Assembly: GCA_949372635.1 (NCBI GenBank)
Contig: CASIAB010000005.1
Location: 267,501-326,259 of the forward strand
Direction: 5' to 3'
DNA: 58,759 nucleotides
DNA from: an uncultured Pseudomonadales bacterium
GTDB taxonomy: Bacteria; Pseudomonadota; Gammaproteobacteria; Pseudomonadales; Pseudohongiellaceae
A model generated the notes under the pieces. The model saw nothing but the letters and a program-made list of their open reading frames with translations. It made no database searches and was not told where the DNA came from. Below are positions 1 to 9,570 of this stretch, in pieces. The stretch's first letter is position 1; every line of letters starts with the position of its first letter. Position numbers and translations under genes: made by a program.

Positions 1-504
1 CATCGACCAAGCTTCCACACAGCGCAGTCGATAGATTCTTTCCTCTAAATCATGAGGTCTCAGGATATCTTCGAGGTTATAGGTGCCAGGTTTAGCAACC
101 TCACCGGAAATTTCGACTGACCATGGGTCGGCCTTGTAATCGCCAGAGTTAGAAGAAGGATCTCCTTTGTTCATTCCGAACTCATAAAAATTGTTATAGC
201 TGACAACGTCTTCGTAAGGAGTGAGCGACTCACCGGTATTGAAAGGCGCCGAATTTGGCGCAGGCTTTATGTTAGCAAATTTATCTGCCCACCATGCTGC
301 AGGAGGACTACGCCGCATCGATGCTGGCGCTCTCGCCATTAGGCCAGCGCCAATCTGCGCGTTAGCTACCGATGGCAGCGTGCTAGCCGCAGCGGCGCCC
401 AGCAATAATTTGCCGCTATCTTCGATAAACTGTCGTCGATTTCTGTAAACATGTTCCGGTGTAATCTCCGAAGGCTTTATATCGGATGGCTTTTTAATTA
501 GCAT
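1..504 (-). CDS. msrP: MsrP (YedY), molybdopterin catalytic subunit of periplasmic methionine-sulfoxide reductase, N-terminal part
   Basis: The window edge cuts this gene, leaving the first 168 codons. Reading down from the ATG at 504, residues 14-17 (NRRQ, followed by FIE) look like a twin-arginine signal and are followed by a small-residue stretch ending near ANA-Q. The segment ends with RLRCVEAWSM. Cys162 in that motif matches the family's molybdenum-binding cysteine. MsrP receives electrons from the membrane haem protein MsrQ and repairs oxidised methionines in the periplasm. An AGGA lies about nine bases before the start. The order ilvC-pssA-msrP is also found in Pseudomonas, so msrQ probably lies just outside the window. 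Confidence 0.93.
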   Translation of the reverse strand, partial: MLIKKPSDIKPSEITPEHVYRNRRQFIEDSGKLLLGAAAASTLPSVANAQIGAGLMARAPASMRRSPPAAWWADKFANIKPAPNSAPFNTGESLTPYEDVVSYNNFYEFGMNKGDPSSNSGDYKADPWSVEISGEVAKPGTYNLEDILRPHDLEERIYRLRCVEAWSM

Positions 505-689
505 AATAGTATTCCTGAAATTAGATTTTATTCCCTGCGTCGTAGCTAACTAGCAGGTTAGGCTCAGTTTTCTTTCGCCTCTTTACTTGCTATAAAATTA
601 TTAACTTCTAACTGTTCAAAAAATTTGATCTCCAGCTATTAATCTATTACCCGGCTCAAAATTCGGTCAAAGAATTGACTAACTCACAA

Positions 690-1604
690 TTATTTAGCTT
701 CTTCATTTTTTGACTTTTTTGATTTCTCTATTTTCGGTGTAACGGTTTGAGCTTTCTTGCTGCTCGATGCCTTTTTAACTGATTCTTTAATTGGCACCTT
801 AAGCGAAGCAGCTTTCGCAGGCCTCTTTTTGTATGCCCACATGATGGGACCAGAAAGCGCATAAACCACAGCCATTGTTAGCAATACTTCATGTGGATTC
901 TGCGCCACTACAACCAACATTATAACTACAAAAACAAAAACCATATAGGGGACTGTCCCCTTGAATTGTAGCTCCTTAAAGCTGGAATAACTGTAATTCG
1001 ATATCATGAGGAAGCCGATAAATACAGTCAATATCGCGCATAAGTAGGCAACCAAGGGAGTAACTTCTAAGCCATACTTGTAGCCAGCCCAGGGCAGGAA
1101 AGCAACTACCGCCGCTGCCATTGGACTCTGTAGACCTACGAAGAAACGCCTATCTACGGTTCCGAGTTGAACATTAAAACGTGCTAAACGCAGCGCAGCG
1201 CAGGACATATATATGAAACTCGCGGCCCATCCTAATCGCCCCAGCGGCTCAAAGGCCCAGCTAAACATAATGAGAGCTGGTGCCACACCGAAGGAAACCA
1301 TGTCTGAGAGACTATCAAACTGTGCGCCGAAGGCGCTCTGAGTATTAGTTAGTCTGGCAATTCTGCCATCCAAACCATCCAGAATACCGGCTATAAAGAT
1401 TGCCCAGCCAGCCTCGTTAAAGTTCCCCGACATGACTGCAATTATAGCGTAGAAGCCCGAAAAGAGCGCTCCCAGGGTCATCATATTCGGTAGCAGGTAG
1501 ATCCCGCGGCGACGCACCTTACGGCCGTCCTCGGATACGATCTCTTCGTGCTCATCGATGGGCAATAAGCCCTCTGACTGCTTATCCTGCTCTTCTTCGC
1601 TCAT
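690..1604 (-). CDS. pssA: CDP-diacylglycerol-serine O-phosphatidyltransferase (phosphatidylserine synthase, membrane type)
   Basis: This enzyme transfers a phosphatidyl group from CDP-diacylglycerol to serine, the first step to phosphatidylethanolamine, at the inner membrane. The CDP-alcohol phosphotransferase signature is complete: D76, D79-G80, A83-R84, G93, D97 and D101. Several hydrophobic segments follow. The last 45 or so residues are rich in Lys, Ser and Ala and look disordered. The 304 aa length is near that of pseudomonad PssA. A TATAAT hexamer lies upstream on the minus strand at 1649-1644, without a convincing -35. The gene diverges from ilvC across 237 bp and is followed, after 185 bp, by msrP. 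Confidence 0.93.
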   Translation of the reverse strand: MSEEEQDKQSEGLLPIDEHEEIVSEDGRKVRRRGIYLLPNMMTLGALFSGFYAIIAVMSGNFNEAGWAIFIAGILDGLDGRIARLTNTQSAFGAQFDSLSDMVSFGVAPALIMFSWAFEPLGRLGWAASFIYMSCAALRLARFNVQLGTVDRRFFVGLQSPMAAAVVAFLPWAGYKYGLEVTPLVAYLCAILTVFIGFLMISNYSYSSFKELQFKGTVPYMVFVFVVIMLVVVAQNPHEVLLTMAVVYALSGPIMWAYKKRPAKAASLKVPIKESVKKASSSKKAQTVTPKIEKSKKSKNEEAK

Positions 1605-1719
1605 GCTTTCCTACTGAATTCAGTTATTTAGGATAAAGTCCTGATTATACAGCCCTATTCCGGCCGCTGGTGGACTATTTCCCTCTTAATTCTCACCCAG
1701 CGCCCTGTAGAAGATAATA

Positions 1720-1748
1720 TTTACGCAAGATTACGGATGCTATATGAT
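1720..1748 (+). promoter_or_regulatory. Putative sigma-70 promoter of ilvC
   Basis: TTTACG at 1720-1725 and TATGAT at 1743-1748 are separated by exactly 17 bases. Transcription would start near 1755, giving a leader of about 87 bases before ilvC. No short peptide rich in Ile, Val or Leu codons was seen in the leader. Confidence 0.5.
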
Positions 1749-1841
1749 CGCGCCTCACTGAAAATAAGTCTTCAGCTCGCTCAGAAGAACTAGCTGATAC
1801 AAACCATTTGTTGAGTACGATGAAAAGATCGGAGTGGATTC

Positions 1842-3311
1842 ATGAATTACTTTAATACCTTGCCCCTGCGCCTCCAACTAGACCAACTGGGCAAATGCCG
1901 TTTTATGGACCGCAGCGAATTTAGCGATGGTGTAAACAAACTGAATGGCAAAAAAGTAGTTATCGTAGGTTGCGGAGCCCAGGGCCTAAACCAAGGGCTC
2001 AATATGCGCGATAGCGGCCTGGATGTTTCCTTTACACTCAGAGATGCTGCGATAGCCGAGAAGCGCGACTCTTGGAAGAATGCTACCGAGAATGGCTTCA
2101 CTGTAGGCACGTATGCCGAGCTAATCCCAAGCGCGGATCTCGTACTAAACCTAACACCCGATAAGCAACACAGCCCTGTCGTTAGTCAGATAATGCCTCT
2201 TATGAAGAAGGACGCATGCCTAGCCTATTCTCACGGCTTCAATATTGTCGAAGAAGGTATGCAGGTCCGTGAGGATCTCACGGTGGTGATGGTTGCACCA
2301 AAATGCCCAGGAACAGAAGTACGTGAAGAGTACAAGCGCGGCTTTGGTGTGCCTACTTTGATAGCAGTCCACGCTGAGAACGACCCTAAAGACGAAGGCA
2401 TGGATATAGCCAAGGCATATGCTGCAGCTACCGGCGGACATAGAGCCGGCGTGTTGCAGTCTTCCTTCATCGCAGAAGTGAAGTCTGACCTAATGGGCGA
2501 GCAGACAATCCTGTGCGGCATGTTGCAAACCGGTTCTATCCTGTGCTTCGACAAGATGGTCGAGAAGGGTGTCGACCCGGCCTATGCCTCAAAGTTGGTC
2601 CAGCACGGCTGGGAAGTCATTGCCGAAGGCCTTAAGCATGGCGGCATCACTAACATGATGGACCGCCTCTCCAATCCATCAAAGCTGGTTGCGAACCGAC
2701 TCGCCGAAGAGCTTAAAACCATCATGGCACCTCTATATGAGAAGCACATGGATGACATCATCACCGGAAATTTTTCCGAGGGCATGATGGCAGACTGGGC
2801 CGATGACGATGCCAAGCTGCTAGGCTGGAGAGAGGCAACTACTGAGTCGGCCTTCGAAAAATCTACGCCTGGGGATATGGATATTCCAGAACAGGAATAT
2901 TACGAAAACTGCATCCTCATGGTTGCTATGGTGAAAGCTGGCGTTGAACTCGCGTTCGAGTCAATGACCTCCAGCGGAATCATCAAAGAATCGGCTTACT
3001 ACGAGTCACTCCACGAAGTACCGCTGATCGCCAACTTAATTGGACGCAAGAAATTGTACGAGATGAACAAGGTGATTTCCGACACAGCTGAATATGGCTG
3101 CTACCTGTTCTCTCATGCCTGCATGCCTCTTCTGGAGGATTTCATGAAGACTGTGGATACTGATGTAATCGGCAAAGGTTTGCAGAATTCAGATATGGGC
3201 GTGGACAACGCCGAGCTCATCAACGTGAATGATAAAATTCGCTCACACCCAATCGAAGTTGTAGGTAAGCAACTGCGCAAGTACATGACAGCTATGAAGA
3301 AACTAGTTTAA
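1842..3311 (+). CDS. ilvC: Ketol-acid reductoisomerase, class II (long form)
   Basis: This enzyme makes the dihydroxy acids of isoleucine and valine synthesis, using NADPH and Mg. At 489 aa it is the long class II type, like the 491 aa E. coli enzyme, and it resembles E. coli IlvC from the first residues ([20 protein letters not shown]) to the end. The Rossmann glycine motif GCGAQG is at 43-48. GGAG precedes the ATG by about eight bases. The gene lies between pssA and ilvH, where pseudomonads carry the short class I ilvC, but here it is inverted relative to ilvIH and has its own promoter. It converges on ilvH and shares a terminator with it. Confidence 0.97.
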   Translation: MNYFNTLPLRLQLDQLGKCRFMDRSEFSDGVNKLNGKKVVIVGCGAQGLNQGLNMRDSGLDVSFTLRDAAIAEKRDSWKNATENGFTVGTYAELIPSADLVLNLTPDKQHSPVVSQIMPLMKKDACLAYSHGFNIVEEGMQVREDLTVVMVAPKCPGTEVREEYKRGFGVPTLIAVHAENDPKDEGMDIAKAYAAATGGHRAGVLQSSFIAEVKSDLMGEQTILCGMLQTGSILCFDKMVEKGVDPAYASKLVQHGWEVIAEGLKHGGITNMMDRLSNPSKLVANRLAEELKTIMAPLYEKHMDDIITGNFSEGMMADWADDDAKLLGWREATTESAFEKSTPGDMDIPEQEYYENCILMVAMVKAGVELAFESMTSSGIIKESAYYESLHEVPLIANLIGRKKLYEMNKVISDTAEYGCYLFSHACMPLLEDFMKTVDTDVIGKGLQNSDMGVDNAELINVNDKIRSHPIEVVGKQLRKYMTAMKKLV

Positions 3312-3337
3312 GACTAAACTCTCTCTTCACTAGAATA

Positions 3338-3361
3338 AAAAAAGGGCCTATGCCCTTTTTT
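3338..3361. terminator. Bidirectional intrinsic terminator between ilvC and ilvH
   Basis: GGGC (3344-3347) pairs with GCCC (3352-3355) around a CTAT loop. The stem extends through a run of A on the left and a run of T on the right, so either strand gives a GC hairpin ending in U residues. It lies between the stops of the convergent genes. Confidence 0.85.
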
Positions 3362-3390
3362 ATTTCTGCTGATTATTCTTCTCAACTAAT

Positions 3391-3882
3391 TTAAAGAGCT
3401 AGAACTTTCTCTCCTCGAGAGATTCCCGAGACTCCGGTGCGGGCAACTTCTAACACGACGTTTTCACCAAGTGCCGTGATAAACGCATCAAGCTTGTCGC
3501 TTGCACCAGTCATTTGAATACTAAAGACACTATTTGTTAAGTCCACAATCTGCCCGCGAAAGATATCCGTGGTGCGCTTCACTTCGGCACGCTGCGTACC
3601 CGAGGCCTTAACCTTAATCAGCATCAGCTCGCGTTCGATGTGAGCACCTTCCGTGAGGTCGACGAGCTTGACCACATCAACCAACTTGTTTAGATGCTTA
3701 GTAATTTGCTCAATCCGTCTTTCGTCCCCACTGGTCGTTAAGGTAAGGCGCGAGAGTGATTTATCCTCTGTAGGGGCAACTGTCAAAGAATCAATGTTGT
3801 AATTGCGCTGTGAAAACAAACCAATAACTCTAGATAGAGCCCCAGGTTCGTTTTCCATCAGAACTGAAATTATACGTCTCAT
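3391..3882 (-). CDS. ilvH: Acetolactate synthase small (regulatory) subunit
   Basis: This is the regulatory partner of the large subunit. It stimulates the enzyme and confers feedback inhibition by valine. The 163 aa protein starts with an N-terminal ACT domain (MRRIISVLMENEPGALSRVIGLF, shown in part: NEPGALSRV), typical of IlvH, and has the usual C-terminal half. Its start overlaps the stop of ilvI by one base, so the two are translationally coupled. No sign of damage. Confidence 0.96.
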   Translation of the reverse strand: MRRIISVLMENEPGALSRVIGLFSQRNYNIDSLTVAPTEDKSLSRLTLTTSGDERRIEQITKHLNKLVDVVKLVDLTEGAHIERELMLIKVKASGTQRAEVKRTTDIFRGQIVDLTNSVFSIQMTGASDKLDAFITALGENVVLEVARTGVSGISRGEKVLAL

Positions 3883-5609
3883 TAGGTTCGCTCCGATTTA
3901 CTCAAAATCATATCTTTCATTGCACCACCTTTAATGGCCATCGGATACACATGTTCCTCTGGATCCACCCAGACATCTATAAACACTAGCTTGTCCGTCA
4001 AAGAAAATGCTTCTTTGAGCTTCGCATCTAGCTCGGACTTATCTTCTATTCGAATACCTACATGCCCATAGGCCTCTGCCAACTTGACGAAGTCAGGCAA
4101 TGATTCTTCATAAGTACTGTGCGAATGTCTTCCGCCGTACTGCATGTCCTGCCATTGCTTCACCATGCCTAAGGCACGATTGTTAAGACAAACAATTTTT
4201 ACTGGCAATTTATACTGCATGCAGGTTGCAAACTCTTGCAGGTTCATCTGAAAGCTGCCCTCGCCGGTGATGCACACTGAAATCGCATCGGGGAACGCAA
4301 GCTGAATACCCATTGCTGCCGGAAAGCCGAAGCCCATAGTTCCAAGGCCGCCGGAATTGATCCAACGACGCGGCTTGTCAAAACCGTAGTACTGAGCAGC
4401 AAACATCTGATGCTGACCCACATCAGACGAAACATAAGCATCGCCCTTCGTTATCTCAAACACAGCCTGAACAACTTCCTGCGGCTTGATCGTTCCATCT
4501 GTCGATGGCGTAACGGCAAGACTGTCTTTCTCTCGCCAATGCTTAATCTGATCCCACCAAACTTTCAGTGATTTCTCATCGACTTTCTGTTTTGCTAAAG
4601 CTATCTGCGAAAGCATCTCCTCCAAAACAGATGTTACCGAGCCGACAATTGGAACATCTGCAGCTACAGTTTTGGAGATGGATGCGGGATCGATATCTAC
4701 GTGCAAAATAGTTGCGTCCGGGCAAAATTTAGTTACGTCCGAATTCGTTACCCGGTCATCGAAGCGAACACCTATCGCAAGAAGCACATCACTGTAGTGC
4801 ATCGACATATTCGCTTCATAGGTGCCATGCATTCCAAGCATTCCTAAGAATTGTTCGTCCGATGCAGGGTAGGCGCCCAATCCCATTAGCGTGTTTGTGA
4901 TCGGAAAACCTAGTTTGCGTGCAAGCTCAGTCAATAGCTGGGAACCTTCTCCTTGAATAACACCGCCACCGGCATAAATCACGGGGCGCTTCGCTGCCAT
5001 CAATAAATCTATCGCCTTCTTAATTTGACCCGAGTGCCCCTTAGCAGGAACGGCATAAGAGCGCATCTTGATATCGGCAGGATATTCATAGCCGAATTTA
5101 GTCTTCGGATCGGTTACATCTTTTGGAATATCGATAACAACCGGGCCAGGTCGCCCAGTTGTTGCAATATGAAATGCTTTCTTAACGATAAGAGGGATCT
5201 CAGCCGGATTCTGAACCATGAAACTGTGTTTCACAATTGGACGAGAGACACCGATCATATCCGTCTCCTGAAAACCATCGGTACCTATCATTCTGCTTTC
5301 TACTTGGCCCGAGATGACCACCATGGGAATTGAATCCATATACGCTGTCGCGATGCCAGTTATAGCGTTGGTTGCCCCAGGGCCAGAAGTCACTAGCACT
5401 ACCCCTGGCTTGCCCGTACCACGAGCATAGCCATCTGCGGCATGAGTCGCCGCCTGCTCGTGCCTTACTAAAATATGTTCGATCTTGTCTTGATTAAAGA
5501 TCGCGTCATAGATGTGCAATACGGCTCCACCAGGATAACCGAATAGAAATTCTACGCCCTCATCGTGCAGAGCGCGTAGTAGCGCCTCACCACCAGATAA
5601 TTGATCCAC
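3882..5609 (-). CDS. ilvI: Acetolactate synthase large (catalytic) subunit
   Basis: This thiamine-diphosphate enzyme condenses pyruvate with pyruvate or 2-oxobutyrate, the first common step to valine, leucine and isoleucine. The cofactor-activating glutamate is E51 in RHEQAA. The ThDP/Mg motif near 449 reads GEGSFQMNLQEF, with Glu in the second position of the GDG motif, a variant I recall in other proteobacterial enzymes. The 575 aa length is normal. The start codon is GTG, with AGAGG about nine bases upstream. The gene forms an operon with ilvH. ilvC, normally third in this operon in pseudomonads, is downstream on the opposite strand. Confidence 0.96.
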   Translation of the reverse strand: MDQLSGGEALLRALHDEGVEFLFGYPGGAVLHIYDAIFNQDKIEHILVRHEQAATHAADGYARGTGKPGVVLVTSGPGATNAITGIATAYMDSIPMVVISGQVESRMIGTDGFQETDMIGVSRPIVKHSFMVQNPAEIPLIVKKAFHIATTGRPGPVVIDIPKDVTDPKTKFGYEYPADIKMRSYAVPAKGHSGQIKKAIDLLMAAKRPVIYAGGGVIQGEGSQLLTELARKLGFPITNTLMGLGAYPASDEQFLGMLGMHGTYEANMSMHYSDVLLAIGVRFDDRVTNSDVTKFCPDATILHVDIDPASISKTVAADVPIVGSVTSVLEEMLSQIALAKQKVDEKSLKVWWDQIKHWREKDSLAVTPSTDGTIKPQEVVQAVFEITKGDAYVSSDVGQHQMFAAQYYGFDKPRRWINSGGLGTMGFGFPAAMGIQLAFPDAISVCITGEGSFQMNLQEFATCMQYKLPVKIVCLNNRALGMVKQWQDMQYGGRHSHSTYEESLPDFVKLAEAYGHVGIRIEDKSELDAKLKEAFSLTDKLVFIDVWVDPEEHVYPMAIKGGAMKDMILSKSERT

Positions 5610-5652
5610 TTTTCTATGCCTCTAAATCGTGATTCGTCGTATTTCGACTATG

Positions 5653-5681
5653 TTAATAGCCGAAAAAATGTAACAGAACAA
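5653..5681 (-). promoter_or_regulatory. Putative sigma-70 promoter of ilvIH
   Basis: Read on the minus strand, TTGTTC (5681-5676) is followed after 17 bases by TATTAA (5658-5653). This would start transcription near 5646, about 37 bases before the ilvI GTG. Confidence 0.5.
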
Positions 5682-5834
5682 CCTGACCAGATGGCCCGTT
5701 GTCTATTGATTATTTCTGAGATTTTCTTATTAACAATCCGCAAGTCGCGGCTAAAAACCGTCGATTATCGCTTCTTGTCGGCCCCGTACGCGATAACGTG
5801 ATAGAGGCTCATAGGTGGATGTTTACTTACACCT

Positions 5835-5974
5835 AGATTGCAATCTGCCGGTGTGCCGGTTGCGGCGGGTGCAGATTACTGCAGAAGAGCTGAAGGTTGA
5901 CCTAGCCGCTCTGCTTTAATAGGCGGAAGTTTGCCATCAATACAAGGAAAGTCAAGCTCTTCTGCACGGCTAGG
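5835..5974. repeat. Overlapping inverted repeats with pseudoknot-type topology
   Basis: Four pairings lie within 140 bp: a perfect 12 bp palindrome AGATTGCAATCT (5835-5846); AATCTGC (5842-5848) with GCAGATT (5871-5877); TGCAGAAGAGCT (5880-5891) with AGCTCTTCTGCA (5955-5966); and CCTAGCCG (5901-5908) with CGGCTAGG (5967-5974). The last two pairs interleave, and their right-hand arms abut without a gap. In RNA this would make an H-type pseudoknot with stacked stems. No U-rich tail follows, so it is not a simple terminator. Function unknown. Confidence 0.7.
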
Positions 5975-6030
5975 TACGTATTTACTGGCGTAAATGCATA
6001 TAACAGGACTATCGGTAAGGCGACGGCAGC

Positions 6031-8658
6031 TTAAGCTTCCGCCGGCTCTTCACCGGCAATCTGGCTGGTTTTAGAGAAAGACAGCCCTCCATCAGCATCT
6101 AAGTCTATGGTTATCACATCGCCAGCAACGAAACCTCCCTGCAGCATCTGCTGTGCAAGCAGATTTTCGATGCGGTTTTGAATAGCACGCTTAAGGGGAC
6201 GCGCACCGTAGACAGGGTCATACCCAAGCGTCGCGATCTTATCCAGCACCGCGTCAGAGACTGCCAGGCCTAAGTCATTATCTTGTAGACGCTGATGCAA
6301 CAACTGAATCTGGATGCCAGCGATTCCGCGAATCTGCTCCTTCAGTAACGGATGGAACACCACTGTCTCATCAATACGATTCACAAACTCTGGCGAGAAA
6401 TGCGAGACGACTCGTTCCATCACAGCTGATTTAACAGACTCGTAGGCAAGGTCATCGACAATGCCTTCAGACATCATGTCCTGAATGCGGTCAGAGCCGA
6501 GGTTCGACGTCATCACAACAACCGTATTCCTAAAGTCGACCGTCCTTCCATGGCCGTCAGTCAAGCGTCCGTCATCCAGCACCTGCAGGAGGATATTGAA
6601 TACATCGGTATGCGCCTTCTCTACCTCATCTAACAGTAGAACTGAATAAGGTTTCCTTCGTACAGCTTCTGTCAGATAACCGCCCTCTTCATAACCGACA
6701 TAGCCGGGAGGGGCACCTATGAGTCGAGCTACTGAATGTCGCTCCATGAATTCAGACATATCGATTCTAACCATCGCCTCTTCGGTATCGAAAAGGAATT
6801 CGGCCAAAGATTTACACAACTCCGTTTTACCTACTCCTGTTGGTCCCAGGAACAGAAAGGACCCGTTAGGTCGGTTAGGATCAGACAGTCCTGACCTAGA
6901 CCGTCGCACGGCATTTGCAACAGCTTGAATCGCTTCATCCTGACCGATGACACGTTTGCGAAGTGCATCTTCCATCTCCAGAAGCCTAAGCTTGTCACCC
7001 TGTAACATCTTACTTACTGGAATGCCGGTAGAGCGCGATACCACATCGGCGATCTCTTCCTCGGTAACGCGATTACGCAGCAGTTGTTTCTCAGTTGTCT
7101 CAGCTTCTACCGCCGCCTCAAGCTTTGTCTCGAGACTAGGGATCAGGCCGTACTGGATTTCGGACATGCGAGCTAAGTCACCCGCTCGTTGAGCGAGCTC
7201 CATGTCATTGCGTGCCTGCTCGAGTTTACTTCTGATCAACTGAGCAACTTGCAAGGAAGCCTTCTCAGATTTCCAGATGTCCTCCAAATCTGCAAACTCC
7301 TTATCGAGCTCTGCGATACCTTCTTCTAGTTTCTCTTTACGTTTCTTTGAAGCTGGGTCCTCATCTTTCTTTAAAGCCTCGCGCTCGATCTTTAGCTGGA
7401 TAAGCCTTCTTTCCAACTTGTCCATTTCCTCAGGTTTGGAATCGATCTCCATACGAATCATACTCGCCGCCTCATCGATGAGATCGATAGCTTTGTCTGG
7501 CAGCTGTCTGTCGGTAATGTAACGCTGTGAAAGTTTAGCCGCCGCAATAATTGCACCGTCGGAGATATCAACACCATGATGCACTTCATATCTTTCTTTC
7601 AGGCCACGCAAGATTGCTATCGTATCCTCTTCACTGGGCTCTTCTACTAGCACCTTTTGAAATCTGCGCTCTAACGCTGCATCTTTTTCGACGTGCTGTC
7701 TATATTCATCAAGCGTAGTTGCCCCAACGCAGTGCAATTCACCACGAGCCAACGCAGGCTTCAGCATATTGCCAGCATCCATAGCGCCCTCCGCCTTTCC
7801 TGCGCCTACCATGGTGTGCAGCTCATCAATAAACAGAATTATCGAACCACCTAGCTTACTTAATTCACTTAGAACGCCCTTGAGTCTTTCCTCAAATTCT
7901 CCTCTGAATTTTGCTCCTGCTATTAAAGAACCCATATCCAAAGACAAGACCCTCTTATCTTTGAGTCCTTCGGGCACCTCACCATTTACAATCCGCTGCG
8001 CGAGCCCTTCGATGATTGCCGTTTTACCAACACCAGGCTCGCCAATTAACACAGGATTGTTTTTCGTGCGACGCTGCAACACCTGTATGGTACGGCGTAT
8101 TTCTGCGTCACGCCCAATGACAGGGTCGAGTTCGCTTTTCTCGGCAAGCTCCGTTAGATCGACACAATATTTTTTCAACGCCTGCCAGGAGTCTTCGGCG
8201 CCGGCATCATCCACGTTCGCGCCACCACGCAAATTCGCGATGGCGTTTTCTAGCGCCTGCTGAGATACGCCATACGAATTCAGAAGCTTGCCAACCGCTC
8301 CGGCATCTCTCATAGCAACAAGCAATATCGTCTCGCTTGAAACAAAGGAGTCACCTTTTTGCTGAGAAATTTTGTCGGCCTGATTCAACAGTTTAGCAAG
8401 ATCACTAGACACAGAAATCTCACCAGTACTATTTTGAAGCTTCGGTAAATCGTCTACGAGAGCCTGCAACTTAGATCGCAGATCCGTGATGTCGAATCCT
8501 GTCTGTGACAGCAAAGGACGAACTGAGCCTCCTTTCTGATCTACAAGAGTTAGCAATAGATGACTCGGCTCAATAAAATTATTGTCCCCACCTAAGGACA
8601 TGGATTGTGCGTCTGCTAAAGCTGACTGCAGCTTGCTTGTTAGTTTATCGATTCGCAT
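6031..8658 (-). CDS. clpB: ClpB, ATP-dependent protein disaggregase
   Basis: ClpB is a cytoplasmic hexameric AAA+ machine that rescues aggregated proteins together with DnaK. In order it has the Clp N domain (about 1-145), AAA-1 with Walker A GEPGVGKT (about 206-213), the long coiled-coil middle domain (about 400-520), and AAA-2 with Walker A GPTGVGKT near 608. No ClpP-binding loop was seen, as expected for ClpB. An in-frame ATG exists at 8664, but the ATG at 8658 gives the family's usual [11 protein letters not shown] start and has GGA seven bases upstream. A heat-shock-type promoter lies 60-90 bp upstream. The gene follows pgeF, as in pseudomonads. Confidence 0.97.
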   Translation of the reverse strand: MRIDKLTSKLQSALADAQSMSLGGDNNFIEPSHLLLTLVDQKGGSVRPLLSQTGFDITDLRSKLQALVDDLPKLQNSTGEISVSSDLAKLLNQADKISQQKGDSFVSSETILLVAMRDAGAVGKLLNSYGVSQQALENAIANLRGGANVDDAGAEDSWQALKKYCVDLTELAEKSELDPVIGRDAEIRRTIQVLQRRTKNNPVLIGEPGVGKTAIIEGLAQRIVNGEVPEGLKDKRVLSLDMGSLIAGAKFRGEFEERLKGVLSELSKLGGSIILFIDELHTMVGAGKAEGAMDAGNMLKPALARGELHCVGATTLDEYRQHVEKDAALERRFQKVLVEEPSEEDTIAILRGLKERYEVHHGVDISDGAIIAAAKLSQRYITDRQLPDKAIDLIDEAASMIRMEIDSKPEEMDKLERRLIQLKIEREALKKDEDPASKKRKEKLEEGIAELDKEFADLEDIWKSEKASLQVAQLIRSKLEQARNDMELAQRAGDLARMSEIQYGLIPSLETKLEAAVEAETTEKQLLRNRVTEEEIADVVSRSTGIPVSKMLQGDKLRLLEMEDALRKRVIGQDEAIQAVANAVRRSRSGLSDPNRPNGSFLFLGPTGVGKTELCKSLAEFLFDTEEAMVRIDMSEFMERHSVARLIGAPPGYVGYEEGGYLTEAVRRKPYSVLLLDEVEKAHTDVFNILLQVLDDGRLTDGHGRTVDFRNTVVVMTSNLGSDRIQDMMSEGIVDDLAYESVKSAVMERVVSHFSPEFVNRIDETVVFHPLLKEQIRGIAGIQIQLLHQRLQDNDLGLAVSDAVLDKIATLGYDPVYGARPLKRAIQNRIENLLAQQMLQGGFVAGDVITIDLDADGGLSFSKTSQIAGEEPAEA

Positions 8659-8716
8659 AACCATTCCACATTAGCCCACTAGAACGGGCGCTACTAAACC
8701 ACTTTGACTAAGTCAG

Positions 8717-8745
8717 ATGATTGGGTCTTTAGACTGGAATTCAAT
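8717..8745 (-). promoter_or_regulatory. Putative sigma-32 (heat-shock) promoter of clpB
   Basis: On the minus strand, ATTGAA (8745-8740) and CCCAATCAT (8725-8717) are separated by 14 bases. This resembles the CTTGAA / CCCCAT consensus with normal spacing. Placement before clpB supports the call; the match is partial. Confidence 0.45.
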
Positions 8746-8808
8746 GACAAAAAGAATTTTTAATTGAGCGAGACCAATACACATAGCTTAACCAATTAAA
8801 ATTTGGAA

Positions 8809-9570
8809 CTAAGCTTCAATATAGATAGCGTTCAACATTCGGCCGGTAACTCCATCGCGCCGATAGGAAAAAAATTTATCATCATCGCAATGAGTGCAGT
8901 AATCACCGCCACTTACCTTATCAATTCCCAGAGATGACAATTTTAGACTAGCGATGGCATATAAGTCTGCCATGTATTTCTCCGGGTTTTTGCTGCAGAC
9001 GAAGCAAGCCTGAGTAGCAAGAACTAACGATGCCGAACCTGCCGCTGCTAGGAAACAATCTCTGACTTCGGCTCCCACCTCAAAATGACAAGGGCCAATC
9101 GAAGGTCCTAAGTGAACGGCAAGACTAGAGGCAGAAGTCGACATGCGCAAGATAGTGTTTTCGATGACACCTGACACCAGACCTTTCCAACCAGCATGAA
9201 TCACAGCCACTTCTGTGCCGTCTACTGCTGCCACAAACAAAGGAAGACAATCTGCAGTCTGTACACAGCAAACTAGATTCTCACGTGTAGTCAGCATCGC
9301 ATCAGCGGCAAGTGCAGGACCGGCCTTATTGACCACCGCCACAGCGTCGCCATGAACTTGGTCTAGCCATTGCCATTCTAGCTGTTGAGGCAATAGCTCT
9401 TTCAATAGCGCACGATTTGACTCTACTCGATATAAATCATCGCCAACATGAGTAGCTAGATTAAACGAGGCAAAGGGTGACTCGCTCACCCCGCCGAGCC
9501 TAATTGTAGAGAAGGCAACGATACTCGGCGACACATCCCAGTCGGCGAAGATTACCTCTTTGAGGATCAT
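8809..9570 (-). CDS. pgeF: PgeF/YfiH family multicopper-oxidase-fold protein (peptidoglycan editing factor)
   Basis: The family is described as polyphenol oxidase or purine-nucleoside-active, and in E. coli as an editor that removes L-Ser-containing peptidoglycan precursors. Metal-binding motifs are visible: QVHG (H73), TADCLPLF (C108), IHAGWKGL (H125), and GPSIGPCHFEVG near 165. The 253 aa length is typical. The start overlaps the rluD stop by four bases, so the genes are coupled. rluD-pgeF-clpB is a conserved gammaproteobacterial order. Confidence 0.93.
   Translation of the reverse strand: MILKEVIFADWDVSPSIVAFSTIRLGGVSESPFASFNLATHVGDDLYRVESNRALLKELLPQQLEWQWLDQVHGDAVAVVNKAGPALAADAMLTTRENLVCCVQTADCLPLFVAAVDGTEVAVIHAGWKGLVSGVIENTILRMSTSASSLAVHLGPSIGPCHFEVGAEVRDCFLAAAGSASLVLATQACFVCSKNPEKYMADLYAIASLKLSSLGIDKVSGGDYCTHCDDDKFFSYRRDGVTGRMLNAIYIEA

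Larger units (their letters stand above)
5610..6030. other. 421 bp spacer between clpB and ilvI
   Basis: No intact gene is recognised. The spacer holds the putative ilvI promoter (5653-5681) and the inverted-repeat element at 5835-5974. On the minus strand, a frame without a credible start codon stays open from the clpB stop to a stop near 5876 and crosses the repeats. It may be a remnant or chance. A 15-codon minus-strand ORF (5812-5765) has no run of branched-chain codons, so it is not a convincing attenuator peptide. Confidence 0.6.

Noticed and set aside
5765..5812. Leader peptide for attenuation of ilvIH
   Set aside because: The 15-codon minus-strand ORF has no cluster of Ile, Val or Leu codons, no following terminator, and lies upstream of the likely promoter.
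7769..8263. A 164-codon open frame antisense to clpB, and several shorter ones nearby
   Set aside because: It is serine-rich low-information sequence that mirrors the clpB codons, with no ribosome site and no family features.
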